From assembly GCA_033809995.1 (NCBI GenBank), contig JAPXKQ010000122.1, positions 1 through 7,001 of the forward strand: a stretch of 7,001 bases of DNA, read 5' to 3'. The first letter of the stretch is position 1. Each line of letters begins with the position of its first letter. A program made the position numbers and the translations under genes. The notes under the pieces are model-generated. The model was not told the DNA's origin, made no database searches, and worked only from the letters and a program-made list of their open reading frames with translations. Shown here piece by piece: positions 1 to 6,262 of the stretch. The DNA comes from Paratissierella sp033809995 (GTDB lineage: Bacteria; Bacillota; Clostridia; Tissierellales; Tissierellaceae).

Positions 1-19
1 TTACAGTTTCTTTGTCCAT
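1..19 (-). CDS. Start of the next downstream gene (partial, probable tail-completion protein)
   Basis: An ATG at 19-17 directly follows the TAG stop of the gp10-like gene, with no spacer, and opens a frame reading M-D-K-E-T-V before the window ends. A G-rich stretch (GGGG) lies about ten bases upstream and could act as a weak ribosome binding site. In HK97-type modules the gene after gp10 is usually a short tail-completion/terminator protein (DUF3168 or gp11-like). That identity is inferred from gene order alone; six codons cannot show a family. Confidence 0.45.
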
Positions 20-484
20 CTATCTCAACCCCACTTTCGCAATCTCTGCATCTATTTTCTTTTTCATCTCTGATACTATTGTCTTTTCTATTTTACCTAC
101 GTTATCGGTTAATGAATCTCTTATAAATCTATAACCAGGTATATATCTTCCATTTTTAGCAAAGAATCCATACTCTTGTGATACTGGATAATAGCCTGTT
201 ATTTCACCTTTTTTATTTTTCTTTTGGAATATTTCGTTCATTTTTTCATCAAATACCACTTGGTAGACTTTTTTCCCTTTTAATCTTGAACGTTCCCCTT
301 TTAACTTCATTCCTTTTTTAAGTTGCCCTGAATCTACTGGGGCATTGGCTCTTGAATCTTTAAGAGATATATTCATACCTTTTCTAGCACTTGATGTAAC
401 GTGTTTTTGAGGTACTTGTCCTAGTTTTTTAAGGCTACGTTCTAACTCTCTCATACCTTCTACTTTAAATCTTACCTTAGCCAT
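20..484 (-). CDS. HK97 gp10-like tail-completion / neck protein
   Basis: A 154-residue protein of the HK97 gp10 family, a head-tail joining or tail-completion component added before the tail docks. Family features seen: an N-terminal 'M-R-E-L-E-R-S-L' helix region; the hallmark A-P-V-D-S-G at residues 48-53 (family pattern A-P-V-D-T/S-G); and a C-terminal block with Y-Y-P near 98-100, E-Y-G-F near 104-107 and P-G-Y-R-F-I at 116-121. The protein is Lys/Arg-rich. The frame stays open to an ATG at 517, but the start at 484 is preferred. It has GAAGGTGG four bases upstream, overlaps the previous stop by one base (TAATG), and begins M-A-K-V-R-F as expected. The last gene ends in TAG immediately before the next ATG, so the two are probably translationally coupled. 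Confidence 0.87.
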   Translation of the reverse strand: MAKVRFKVEGMRELERSLKKLGQVPQKHVTSSARKGMNISLKDSRANAPVDSGQLKKGMKLKGERSRLKGKKVYQVVFDEKMNEIFQKKNKKGEITGYYPVSQEYGFFAKNGRYIPGYRFIRDSLTDNVGKIEKTIVSEMKKKIDAEIAKVGLR

Positions 485-807
485 TAAACCACCTTCTCGG
501 CGGTTATCTCTATCCACTCATTACTAAAGTTATAATTGTCTACATAGACAATGTTATATTCTTCGCCTTTGAAATTGATTTGCATAGTAGTATCAATAGC
601 TTTTTTAGTGTATCGAATAAGGAAACTTGTAACTACTTTCGCATATGGTGTAACTGCTTGAAATTGTTCTTTCCCACTTTTATTTTTTACACTTGACCAA
701 CATTCGTGGATTACTCTTTTTGTAGTGATAGGTTCGCCATATTCATCTCTACTACCGACTATTTTAAATATTTCTACTCTTTGATTTAATCGTCCTGGAT
801 TAATCAT
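484..807 (-). CDS. Phage head-tail adaptor / head closure protein (SPP1 gp16-like)
   Basis: A 107-residue head-tail adaptor (head closure) protein, which binds under the connector ring and seals the packaged DNA until the tail attaches. The whole length fits the family: N-terminal 'G-R-L-N-Q-R-V-E-I' strand (residues 5-13), D-E-Y-G-E (21-25), a central W-S-S-V (37-40) with a G-K-E-Q segment, then 'F-L-I-R-Y' (62-66) and a C-terminal beta region 'Y-N-I-V-Y-V-D' followed by an E-I-T-A-E strand. Length is typical (about 100-115). The ribosome binding site is TAGGTGAT, and its TAG is the stop codon of the connector gene, so translation of the two is probably coupled. The stop overlaps the next ATG by one base. 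The family call is from recognised pattern, not from a search. Confidence 0.85.
   Translation of the reverse strand: MINPGRLNQRVEIFKIVGSRDEYGEPITTKRVIHECWSSVKNKSGKEQFQAVTPYAKVVTSFLIRYTKKAIDTTMQINFKGEEYNIVYVDNYNFSNEWIEITAEKVV
489..496 (-). promoter_or_regulatory. Ribosome binding site that fixes the gp10-like start
   Basis: GAAGGTGG on the minus strand, four bases before the ATG at 484-482. The longer in-frame ATG at 517 has no comparable site and would overlap the previous gene by 34 bases, so this site decides the start. Confidence 0.6.
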
Positions 808-815
808 ATTATCAC

Positions 816-1124
816 CTACAGTAAATTAACTGAGTGCATACCTAATATGGTTTCCACTACTTTATTTAAGTTATTCTTATCAACATAATAAGATCTATTA
901 TCATTCATATCTTGACATAACACCATTACTACAATATAGAAATCTTCGTAATCGTCTAAAGTCTTAACTGTTAAATCAGTCGAGGTTATAGGAATACCTG
1001 TGTAATTAGAAATGAATTTCTTTGCTACACTCAATAAATTAGCAATTTCAGGTTCTGTATATTCTCCATCTTCTAATCTTAGGTATTCAACTACATTGCT
1101 TACTAATATTTCACTTACTTTCAT
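816..1124 (-). CDS. Phage head-tail connector protein (HK97 gp6-like)
   Basis: A 102-residue protein of the gp6-like head-tail connector family (the YqbG/gp6 fold), which forms the ring under the portal. It is mostly helical. Seen are an N-terminal helix with 'V-V-E-Y-L-R-L' (11-17), an acidic turn, then 'E-I-A-N-L-L-S-V-A-K-K-F-I' with 'Y-T-G-I-P' near residues 41-45. This last element (helix then Y-T-G) is the family's most recognisable one. A long hydrophobic helix 'F-Y-I-V-V-M-V-L-C-Q-D-M' follows, then an N-D-N-R stretch. The ribosome binding site GGCGGTGG (1137-1130) is five bases upstream and overlaps the stop codon of the head fiber gene. Position between capsid/fiber and adaptor fits. 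An odd Cys in the central helix is not informative. Confidence 0.82.
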   Translation of the reverse strand: MKVSEILVSNVVEYLRLEDGEYTEPEIANLLSVAKKFISNYTGIPITSTDLTVKTLDDYEDFYIVVMVLCQDMNDNRSYYVDKNNLNKVVETILGMHSVNLL

Positions 1125-1136
1125 TTATACCACCGC

Positions 1137-1514
1137 CTATTCAGCGGATTCCATAATACCTGCCGCTATAAGAGCTGTTATCAATGCATCAAATTCCGCT
1201 TTTGTAGGAGCTTCTCCTGCTGCTAAAGCTACATTTGCAGACTTAGGATAAGTTGGGACATATAATTTTGCAGTTGTACCATCTATTTTTACTTCTACGG
1301 TATCCCCAGCACCTTTTGCAGAGGCTTTTATTCCACCTAACGCTGTAGCAGTTGCTGTCCCTGCTACTCCTGTAATTCCTGTTACTGTTGCACCATCTGA
1401 TACTTCAAGAGTGCCACCGATTGTTACTGTTGCACCATCTGATACTTCAAGAGTGCCACCGATTACAGTCTTTTCTCCACCTTGCTCGGTGTAATTCTTA
1501 ACATTATATGACAT
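1137..1514 (-). CDS. Head fiber protein (phi29 gp8.5-like, Phage_fiber_2 type)
   Basis: A 125-residue protein, rich in Gly, Ala, Thr and Val, lying immediately after the major capsid gene. It resembles the short head-fiber proteins that decorate Firmicutes phage capsids. Seen: an N-terminal M-S-Y-N-V-K-N-Y-T-E-Q-G-G-E-K; a perfect internal repeat of 14 residues (I-G-G-T-L-E-V-S-D-G-A-T-V-T at 18-31 and 32-45); a middle 'A-T-A-L-G-G-I-K' region (57-63); and a C-terminal helix 'K-A-E-F-D-A-L-I-T-A-L' (105-115) ending G-I-M-E-S-A-E. The C-terminal helix and the length match head-fiber proteins as I know them. The role would be host or surface binding on the outside of the head, and is usually dispensable. 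The ribosome binding site AAAGGAGAA (1529-1521) is strong, six bases from the ATG, and follows the terminator-like hairpin. A general low-complexity tail-fiber fragment is the alternative. Confidence 0.75.
   Translation of the reverse strand: MSYNVKNYTEQGGEKTVIGGTLEVSDGATVTIGGTLEVSDGATVTGITGVAGTATATALGGIKASAKGAGDTVEVKIDGTTAKLYVPTYPKSANVALAAGEAPTKAEFDALITALIAAGIMESAE
1380..1464 (-). repeat. Perfect 42-bp tandem duplication in the head fiber gene
   Basis: Two head-to-tail copies (1381-1422 and 1423-1464) are identical at all 42 positions, and the match runs one base further to 1380. Each encodes 14 residues, so the frame is kept. Identity at third codon positions points to a recent duplication or active homogenisation rather than an old repeat fold. 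Confidence 0.95.
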
Positions 1515-1532
1515 AATTTATTCTCCTTTCAT

Positions 1533-1563
1533 AAAAAAGATAAGAGACGGATGAACCGCCTCT
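1533..1563 (-). terminator. Intrinsic terminator-like hairpin directly after the capsid gene
   Basis: On the minus strand AGAGGCGG (1563-1556), a five-base loop TTCAT (1555-1551) and CCGTCTCT (1550-1543) form an eight-base-pair stem with one G-U pair. TATC and then six T residues (1538-1533) follow. It begins one base after the capsid stop codon. The fiber ribosome binding site starts only a few bases beyond the T tract, so some read-through is needed for downstream expression. It is likely a partial terminator, or a 3' stabiliser of capsid mRNA. Confidence 0.72.
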
Positions 1564-1564
1564 A

Positions 1565-2731
1565 TTAACTAGCTGACATTACTAATGTTGCTAATTTTTG
1601 ATGATCTATAACATCTGAATCAAATTCAAACCAAGATACTATACCCACTGCGTGTTGAGTAGCATATTTTTCAAGTAATACTTGAATTGATATGTCTTCT
1701 CTAAAGTTTACAGCTAGTCCAGATAAGTCACCATATAATACAGCCTTTGCAGCACTTGCAATTTCAGGCATATTATCAGACAAATAAACTGGTTTACCTA
1801 AAATTCTATATGGCATAGCATTTGCAAAATCACTTTGTAGTAAATATTGACCATTACCGTCTTTAGCTTTCTTAAGTGATGCAAAAGTCTTAGGATGCAT
1901 AATCCATACTGCATCTGCTTGATAAGCTGTAGGTATTTTTGTTTGTAAATCAACTAGATTATCAGCTGAAATTGCACTTGTTGAACCAGCATTCATTGTA
2001 GTTGTAGTTGCTAATGCTCCAGCAGCCTTATCAGCTGTACCATTAATAAGTTCTTTTTCAAGGAATATAGCAATTTTCTTAGCCATTTCATTAATTACAA
2101 AGTTCGCTACGTTTACTTGTGAGTTGTTTATTACTGATTTACCTACTAAAGTTAATGCTCCAGCAAGGAATCCAGATAAATCAACAGATGTAAATTTACC
2201 ACTGTTTGCAGTAATATCTGTAAATTCTGTTTGATATCCAACTGTTATATCCTGGTCTGCTCCAGTTCCAGCTTTTCCCCATACTGGTACTTTAAGAGTC
2301 CCTTTAACATTGAATCTTGTAGCTTTTGCAAGTATCGGAGATATTTCTTGCACCTTTGATATTACTCTATTAGCAATTGTTGTAGGGATTACAGCTCCAT
2401 TGTTAGTCATATCAAGGTTTTGTTCTCCTGCTCTTTCCTCTACTGCTACTCCACATTGCTTCTTAATGTAGTTTTCGAATGCTCTTTCTTCCATTACAGC
2501 TCTTTCTTCTACTTTGTTAGGTTCATTTTTCATTTCTTCAATGATTTCTAAGCCTTTTGCCCTTGTTTCTGCTCCAATTGTTGCATCAAGGTCCTTAATT
2601 TCCTTTTCTAAAGCATTAAATGTGTTCATTTCTTCTTCATTCATCGCTCTAGTTTCTACTTTTGCTTTGTCTAATATTGCTTGCATATCTAATACTTTTG
2701 CATTTCTTTTTTCAATAAGTGCTTTTAACAT
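1565..2731 (-). CDS. Major capsid protein, HK97 fold, with N-terminal delta (scaffold) domain
   Basis: A 388-residue precursor of the capsid shell protein (HK97 gp5 family). Residues 1 to about 100 are highly charged and helical, with coiled-coil character, as expected of the delta domain that acts as internal scaffold and is removed by the prohead protease. The shell domain begins near residue 108 with 'M-T-N-N-G-A-V-I-P-T' (108-117). It continues with family-typical stretches such as 'S-P-I-L-A-K' (131-136) and 'V-P-V-W-G-K' (148-153), and the C-terminal part has 'G-K-P-V-Y-L-S-D-N-M-P'. E-x-R-A occurs at 26-29, 55-58, 75-78, 81-84 and 98-101 and nowhere later. A cut after A101 would leave a mature protein of about 287 residues starting G-E-Q-N-L-D (inference). 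The ribosome binding site AAAGGAGAG lies nine bases upstream within the last codons of the protease gene, and the gap between the two genes is 2 bp. A terminator-like hairpin follows the stop at once. Confidence 0.95.
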   Translation of the reverse strand: MLKALIEKRNAKVLDMQAILDKAKVETRAMNEEEMNTFNALEKEIKDLDATIGAETRAKGLEIIEEMKNEPNKVEERAVMEERAFENYIKKQCGVAVEERAGEQNLDMTNNGAVIPTTIANRVISKVQEISPILAKATRFNVKGTLKVPVWGKAGTGADQDITVGYQTEFTDITANSGKFTSVDLSGFLAGALTLVGKSVINNSQVNVANFVINEMAKKIAIFLEKELINGTADKAAGALATTTTMNAGSTSAISADNLVDLQTKIPTAYQADAVWIMHPKTFASLKKAKDGNGQYLLQSDFANAMPYRILGKPVYLSDNMPEIASAAKAVLYGDLSGLAVNFREDISIQVLLEKYATQHAVGIVSWFEFDSDVIDHQKLATLVMSAS

Positions 2732-2733
2732 TG

Positions 2734-3321
2734 TTATCTACTCTCCTTTAAATTTTGGATTTTATTCTCAAATTCAGAATAATCTATGACTTTCTTTGTC
2801 AAATCTTTAATTGTCATTTCATAATCTATTGCTCTTTCTTCCATGTCAATGCTTTCATCTGCCCTCAACTCAATGCTTGTCGCTGAATATACAGGCTGTT
2901 TCTTTACTACCAGTGTCAAATGGTCGAGGTCAAGAGATTTTACTCTCCTAATCGGTAAATCATCTGCCCTTTGTTCTATTTCATCCTTTACATTGTACAT
3001 CCCAAAGGACCAACCTCTTATTTTCCCTTGCTTGGCGAGTTCGATTAAATTCTCATCCTTTATCAAAACATCAGCGTGAAGGCCTATGGCATCTTCATAG
3101 AGACTTAATGTACCATCTTCTGTACTGGCATATATATGAGTTTTGTCATGGTCTACTGTAACAACTATATTGCCGGCTCTTTCGATTGCCTTCTCAAAAG
3201 CTCTCTCTTCGATTACTTCAATTACTTTCCCAGCTGGAGTAATTACTGGCCTTGATTTCTTTTCTGTGACATTTACATACCCTTCAATGTGCAGTCCCTC
3301 GGCTCTTATTTCAATTTTCAC
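2734..3321 (-). CDS. HK97-family prohead (head maturation) protease
   Basis: A 195-residue maturation protease (peptidase S78/U35, herpesvirus-assemblin-like fold). It is packaged in the prohead, removes capsid delta domains and then digests itself. Residue numbers count from the chosen GTG. Seen: N-terminal 'I-E-G-Y-V-N-V' (12-18) with S-R-P (23-25), G-K-V-I-E-V-I-E-E-R-A-F (31-42), the His motif V-D-H-D (56-59, candidate catalytic H58), 'I-G-L-H-A-D' (79-84), 'I-R-G-W-S-F-G' (101-107) and C-terminal 'L-D-L-D-H-L-T-L-V-V' (130-139) before P-V-Y-S-A-T-S-I. Where relatives usually have E-V-S-L-V this protein has D-H-L-T-L-V, so Thr136 sits at the expected nucleophile. The start is uncertain: GTG codons occur at 3333, 3330 and 3321. 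I chose 3321 because AAAGGTGG lies eight bases upstream and M-K-I-E-I-R-A is a natural family start. The gene overlaps the portal end by 11 bp. The C-terminal tail (about 40 residues) is charged. Confidence 0.88.
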   Translation of the reverse strand: MKIEIRAEGLHIEGYVNVTEKKSRPVITPAGKVIEVIEERAFEKAIERAGNIVVTVDHDKTHIYASTEDGTLSLYEDAIGLHADVLIKDENLIELAKQGKIRGWSFGMYNVKDEIEQRADDLPIRRVKSLDLDHLTLVVKKQPVYSATSIELRADESIDMEERAIDYEMTIKDLTKKVIDYSEFENKIQNLKESR

Positions 3322-4534
3322 CCTCCTCACCACCTTTCAATTGCTGCATATCTTGCATTGCGTTTGTATTAGGTGTGTATATCTCTTTTGTCTTAGGATT
3401 ATACAACACACTATCCAGCCCTAACTTAATCCAATCTATACCGAGGGCAGGTAAATCTTCCATAAACCTAACTTCATCCACACCCATAAAGTTTGCATCA
3501 ATTGCTGTCTTGTAAGCTTCAAATCGCTCTTTAATGTCACCTTTAAGCATTTCTTTAGTATCATGAGCAAAATAAAAAGACCTTTTTTCTTTCTCAAGTA
3601 ATAGGTCTTTGTTTAATGCACATTCTATTGTTTTTAATACTGCCATAACTGCTAATTTAAAGGCATTTGAATACTCCTGTGATGATGCAGTTCCTTTTAT
3701 AATGCTTATTGGTACATTGAATATTTTGCATAATTCAGCTGAATTTGACTCTTTATTCTCATTTAATTGCATTTCAACTGATGTATTTGAAGCCTCCTGG
3801 AACTCTAAACCCTCATTTAGGACTACTACATTTTCGCTGTTGTTACTATATAGGTTACTCCAAGCTGTTTTTAAAGCTGTTATTGCGTCTTTTTCTAGCC
3901 TTTTTTGTGATTTTAAGAATCCCTTTTTATTTCCACCTTTTTTTACTAATGTTTCTTCATAGACTAATGAATTGTAAGCAACACTTAGTAATAAATTGTT
4001 TTCTTGGACTATACTACTACCAGAAGCTCCATCTTTTGTATTTCTCAATATTTTTATAAAGTCATGTGACCAGTAAGATTGCCCATTCACTAAGATTTTA
4101 TAATCTTTGAAAATCGGATCTACATTCTTTATGATTGATATATTGCTTTCATCTACATAATGAAGGCTAATTACTTTGTTCATTCTTCTATTGATATATG
4201 CATACCCACCCTTGCCTAAAAAGTAATCAGTAATTATTGCTCTCCAAAACTGTACAGCGTCTAAAGTATCCCCAGTATCATCATTTAATAACTTAACCCT
4301 GTTATCTCCTAGTATTTCTGTGGTTTTTTCTCCATCTTCTTGGTAGAGTTTTACGGGCAACATTGCCACTGTATCAGCTATAAAATTAATACAACTCTTT
4401 ACACTTGGAATATTTAAAGCTTGTTCTTTTGTTATCGTTTCACCACTTAGTAAAGCTTTTAATAATACATCATCTACTTCTGTTATTGCTACCTCGTCTG
4501 CTCTTTCTTCTTTCTGCCATGGCCATTTCAACAT
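3311..4534 (-). CDS. Portal protein, HK97 family
   Basis: A 407-residue portal, the dodecameric ring at one capsid vertex through which TerL pumps DNA and to which the connector binds. Length is typical of the HK97/phi-3626 type (about 380-430). Seen: 'P-S-V-K-S-C-I-N-F-I-A' (43-53) with 'V-A-M-L-P-V-K-L-Y' (56-64), the family's N-terminal signature; a middle region 'F-W-R-A-I-I-T-D-Y-F-L-G-K-G-G-Y-A-Y-I' (wing/clip area); and a C-terminal helical part with 'L-C-K-I-F-N-V-P-I-S-I-I' (stem/crown side) and 'L-P-A-L-G-I-D'. The N-terminal tail carries E-E-R-A at 9-12, the same motif found in the capsid delta domain. The ribosome binding site AAGGTGG with TGAT lies directly before the ATG, in a 12-bp gap after terL. 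The gene ends in a Gly/Glu-rich tail that overlaps the protease start. Confidence 0.94.
   Translation of the reverse strand: MLKWPWQKEERADEVAITEVDDVLLKALLSGETITKEQALNIPSVKSCINFIADTVAMLPVKLYQEDGEKTTEILGDNRVKLLNDDTGDTLDAVQFWRAIITDYFLGKGGYAYINRRMNKVISLHYVDESNISIIKNVDPIFKDYKILVNGQSYWSHDFIKILRNTKDGASGSSIVQENNLLLSVAYNSLVYEETLVKKGGNKKGFLKSQKRLEKDAITALKTAWSNLYSNNSENVVVLNEGLEFQEASNTSVEMQLNENKESNSAELCKIFNVPISIIKGTASSQEYSNAFKLAVMAVLKTIECALNKDLLLEKEKRSFYFAHDTKEMLKGDIKERFEAYKTAIDANFMGVDEVRFMEDLPALGIDWIKLGLDSVLYNPKTKEIYTPNTNAMQDMQQLKGGEEGEN
3330..3337 (-). promoter_or_regulatory. Ribosome binding site favouring the GTG start of the protease
   Basis: AAAGGTGG on the minus strand, inside the last codons of the portal gene, eight bases before GTG 3321-3319. 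A second purine block, AGGAGG (3327-3322), touches that GTG directly and is too close to serve it, but lies six bases from an ATT codon at 3315-3313. The choice between the two starts cannot be settled from sequence. Confidence 0.45.
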
Positions 4535-4546
4535 ATCACCACCTTT

Positions 4547-6262
4547 CTAGATTACTTGTACTGCAAAATCATCTATACCAAATAATAAGTCTTGCTCTAG
4601 TAAATACATGCTATTTATCAGACTTACTACCATATCTACTTTACCTGCTGATTTTTTCTTATTTACATATTTATTTAAGTTAGTATCTTCCGTGCACCTA
4701 GCATTCTGGAAGTTTATCTCTAACATTAGATTTTCATCATAATTAAATTTCTTACTTAACACTAATTCTTTTAATAATTTAGTAGGCATATGAAGTACAC
4801 TAGAATGTTGTTTGATTTCTACGCATTCATATCCAGCAGCTTCAAGCTTTTGAACTGTACTAATAGCATTATAGCGGTCATATCCTATTTGTTGTATTTC
4901 AACACCATACTCAGCTTCAAGGCCTACCATTTTATAGTTTCCATCACCTATAATAAAAGCTTCTATAAATCCATAGTCAATAACTTCCCCACCACATTCA
5001 AAACACGAGCCTTGTCTTATCAACCTATCATAGTCTACACCTTCTTTTTTACTCTTTAGTTTCTTGTTATCAGCTGGAATAAACCCCCATACTTTCCCGT
5101 ATATTTCCCCTTTATGTTCAGTAACCATTGCTAATGCAGTATTATCATCTGATTGTGATAAGTCCAAACCTAACCATACTCTTTTACCTTTCCAAAAAGA
5201 CTTATCCTCTTTAATTTTACATTCTCTAACTTTAGTAATTTCTATATATCCTTCTACTCCAAGACCTTTGTACTTGATGTTATTGTGCTTACATAGGTAG
5301 TTTTCACGCTTATTCTCATAAAGGATAGCCATAGTCCTCATATCCTTTATTGCTTCAAATATATAGTCGTGAGCCACTGCTACTGGATTACTTTGATATA
5401 TAACTAAATCATTTATTTGCCATTGGTCATTAGTTAACAGATCATCATCTGGCTCATATAAAAGTGAAAATCTTCTTTTGTCTTCTACAAGCCCATCCAA
5501 CACTTTTTTAGATATGTCTATTTCATCAATCATTGCGTTGTTGTCGTTAGGATATTGAGTACTAATAATAATACCTAATTTATTAAACAGGGTTATCTGT
5601 GAGGACCTCATGGCCTCTATTGGGTAACTATCCATTGCACCAGCTTCATCTGCTAAGAATGCATTAGCCAACTTACCATCCATTTTATCCTCAGAGTAAG
5701 CTAATGGAGTATATTCGCTATCTGTAATTAAGCATCTAATTTCACTTCTTAGTATCTTAAATACACTATCCTCTGCCAATGCCGGAGATACTTTTATGAT
5801 TTTCCTTATAGCTAACTGTAATTCTTTAGATAATTTCAAATCAGGAGCAACAGAGAAAAATCTACTAAACTGTGGATCTGTTAGCATTAATAATATAAAA
5901 ATAACTGCAGCATTGAATGTCTTAAAATTCTTTCGACATATCAACAACACAGCAGTTATGTAGTATCTAATATCTCTATTTTCATCATTCTTCAATTTAG
6001 TACACAGAGTTGCAATTATAAGCAACCATGCATAATCTTCTAACCCTTCATCCATAGGACAGAGTAGGTCAGGGTGGACCATTAATTTAAGCAGCTTATT
6101 TATTCTGTCAACTGTCTTTTCATCTACGTAAGCTTCATCATCTTTGCCATCTACAATATCTATCCAAGATTGAGCTTGTTTTTTTACATATTTTCCAACT
6201 TTTCTATTTCCTTCTTTTATGCACCATTCAGCATATTTATAGGCCCTGCTTTCCTTAACCAT
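4547..6262 (-). CDS. terL: Terminase large subunit (HK97-type, Terminase_1)
   Basis: A 571-residue packaging motor: an N-terminal ATPase that drives DNA into the prohead and a C-terminal RNase H-fold nuclease that cuts concatemers. Seen: a Walker A-like C-R-K-N-F-K-T at 109-115 after a hydrophobic strand (relatives usually have G before R and G before K); Walker B 'A-F-L-A-D-E' at 201-206 with D205/E206; and coupling motif S-T-Q at 234-236. The nuclease domain has D367 in 'G-L-D-L-S' (365-369), a candidate second acidic residue D440 in 'I-I-G-D-G', and D543 in 'G-K-V-D-M-V-V-S-L' (540-548), the usual K-x-D ending. C420 and C423 form a C-F-E-C pair of unknown meaning. Length is normal (about 550-590). 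The ATG overlaps the terS stop by 8 bp, with AAAGG six bases upstream, so translation is likely coupled. Confidence 0.94.
   Translation of the reverse strand: MVKESRAYKYAEWCIKEGNRKVGKYVKKQAQSWIDIVDGKDDEAYVDEKTVDRINKLLKLMVHPDLLCPMDEGLEDYAWLLIIATLCTKLKNDENRDIRYYITAVLLICRKNFKTFNAAVIFILLMLTDPQFSRFFSVAPDLKLSKELQLAIRKIIKVSPALAEDSVFKILRSEIRCLITDSEYTPLAYSEDKMDGKLANAFLADEAGAMDSYPIEAMRSSQITLFNKLGIIISTQYPNDNNAMIDEIDISKKVLDGLVEDKRRFSLLYEPDDDLLTNDQWQINDLVIYQSNPVAVAHDYIFEAIKDMRTMAILYENKRENYLCKHNNIKYKGLGVEGYIEITKVRECKIKEDKSFWKGKRVWLGLDLSQSDDNTALAMVTEHKGEIYGKVWGFIPADNKKLKSKKEGVDYDRLIRQGSCFECGGEVIDYGFIEAFIIGDGNYKMVGLEAEYGVEIQQIGYDRYNAISTVQKLEAAGYECVEIKQHSSVLHMPTKLLKELVLSKKFNYDENLMLEINFQNARCTEDTNLNKYVNKKKSAGKVDMVVSLINSMYLLEQDLLFGIDDFAVQVI

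Noticed and set aside
1012..1251. A plus-strand frame of 79 codons across the connector and fiber genes.
   Set aside because: It is antisense to two supported genes, with no ribosome binding site or recognisable protein features.
2481..4510. The 11-mer GCTCTTTCTTC occurs on the plus strand at 2481, 2499, 2831 and 4500, with near copies at 2430 and 3200, and looks like a dispersed DNA repeat.
   Set aside because: Every copy is in the same codon phase and encodes E-E-R-A. Other E-x-R-A copies use different codons, so this is a protein motif and not a DNA-binding or packaging repeat.
3143..4683. Several plus-strand open frames of 78-117 codons opposite the portal, protease and terminase genes.
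   Set aside because: They lie entirely antisense to well-recognised genes, are rich in Leu/Ser/Phe/Tyr as expected of reverse reading of AT-rich coding DNA, lack good ribosome binding sites, and match no family I know.
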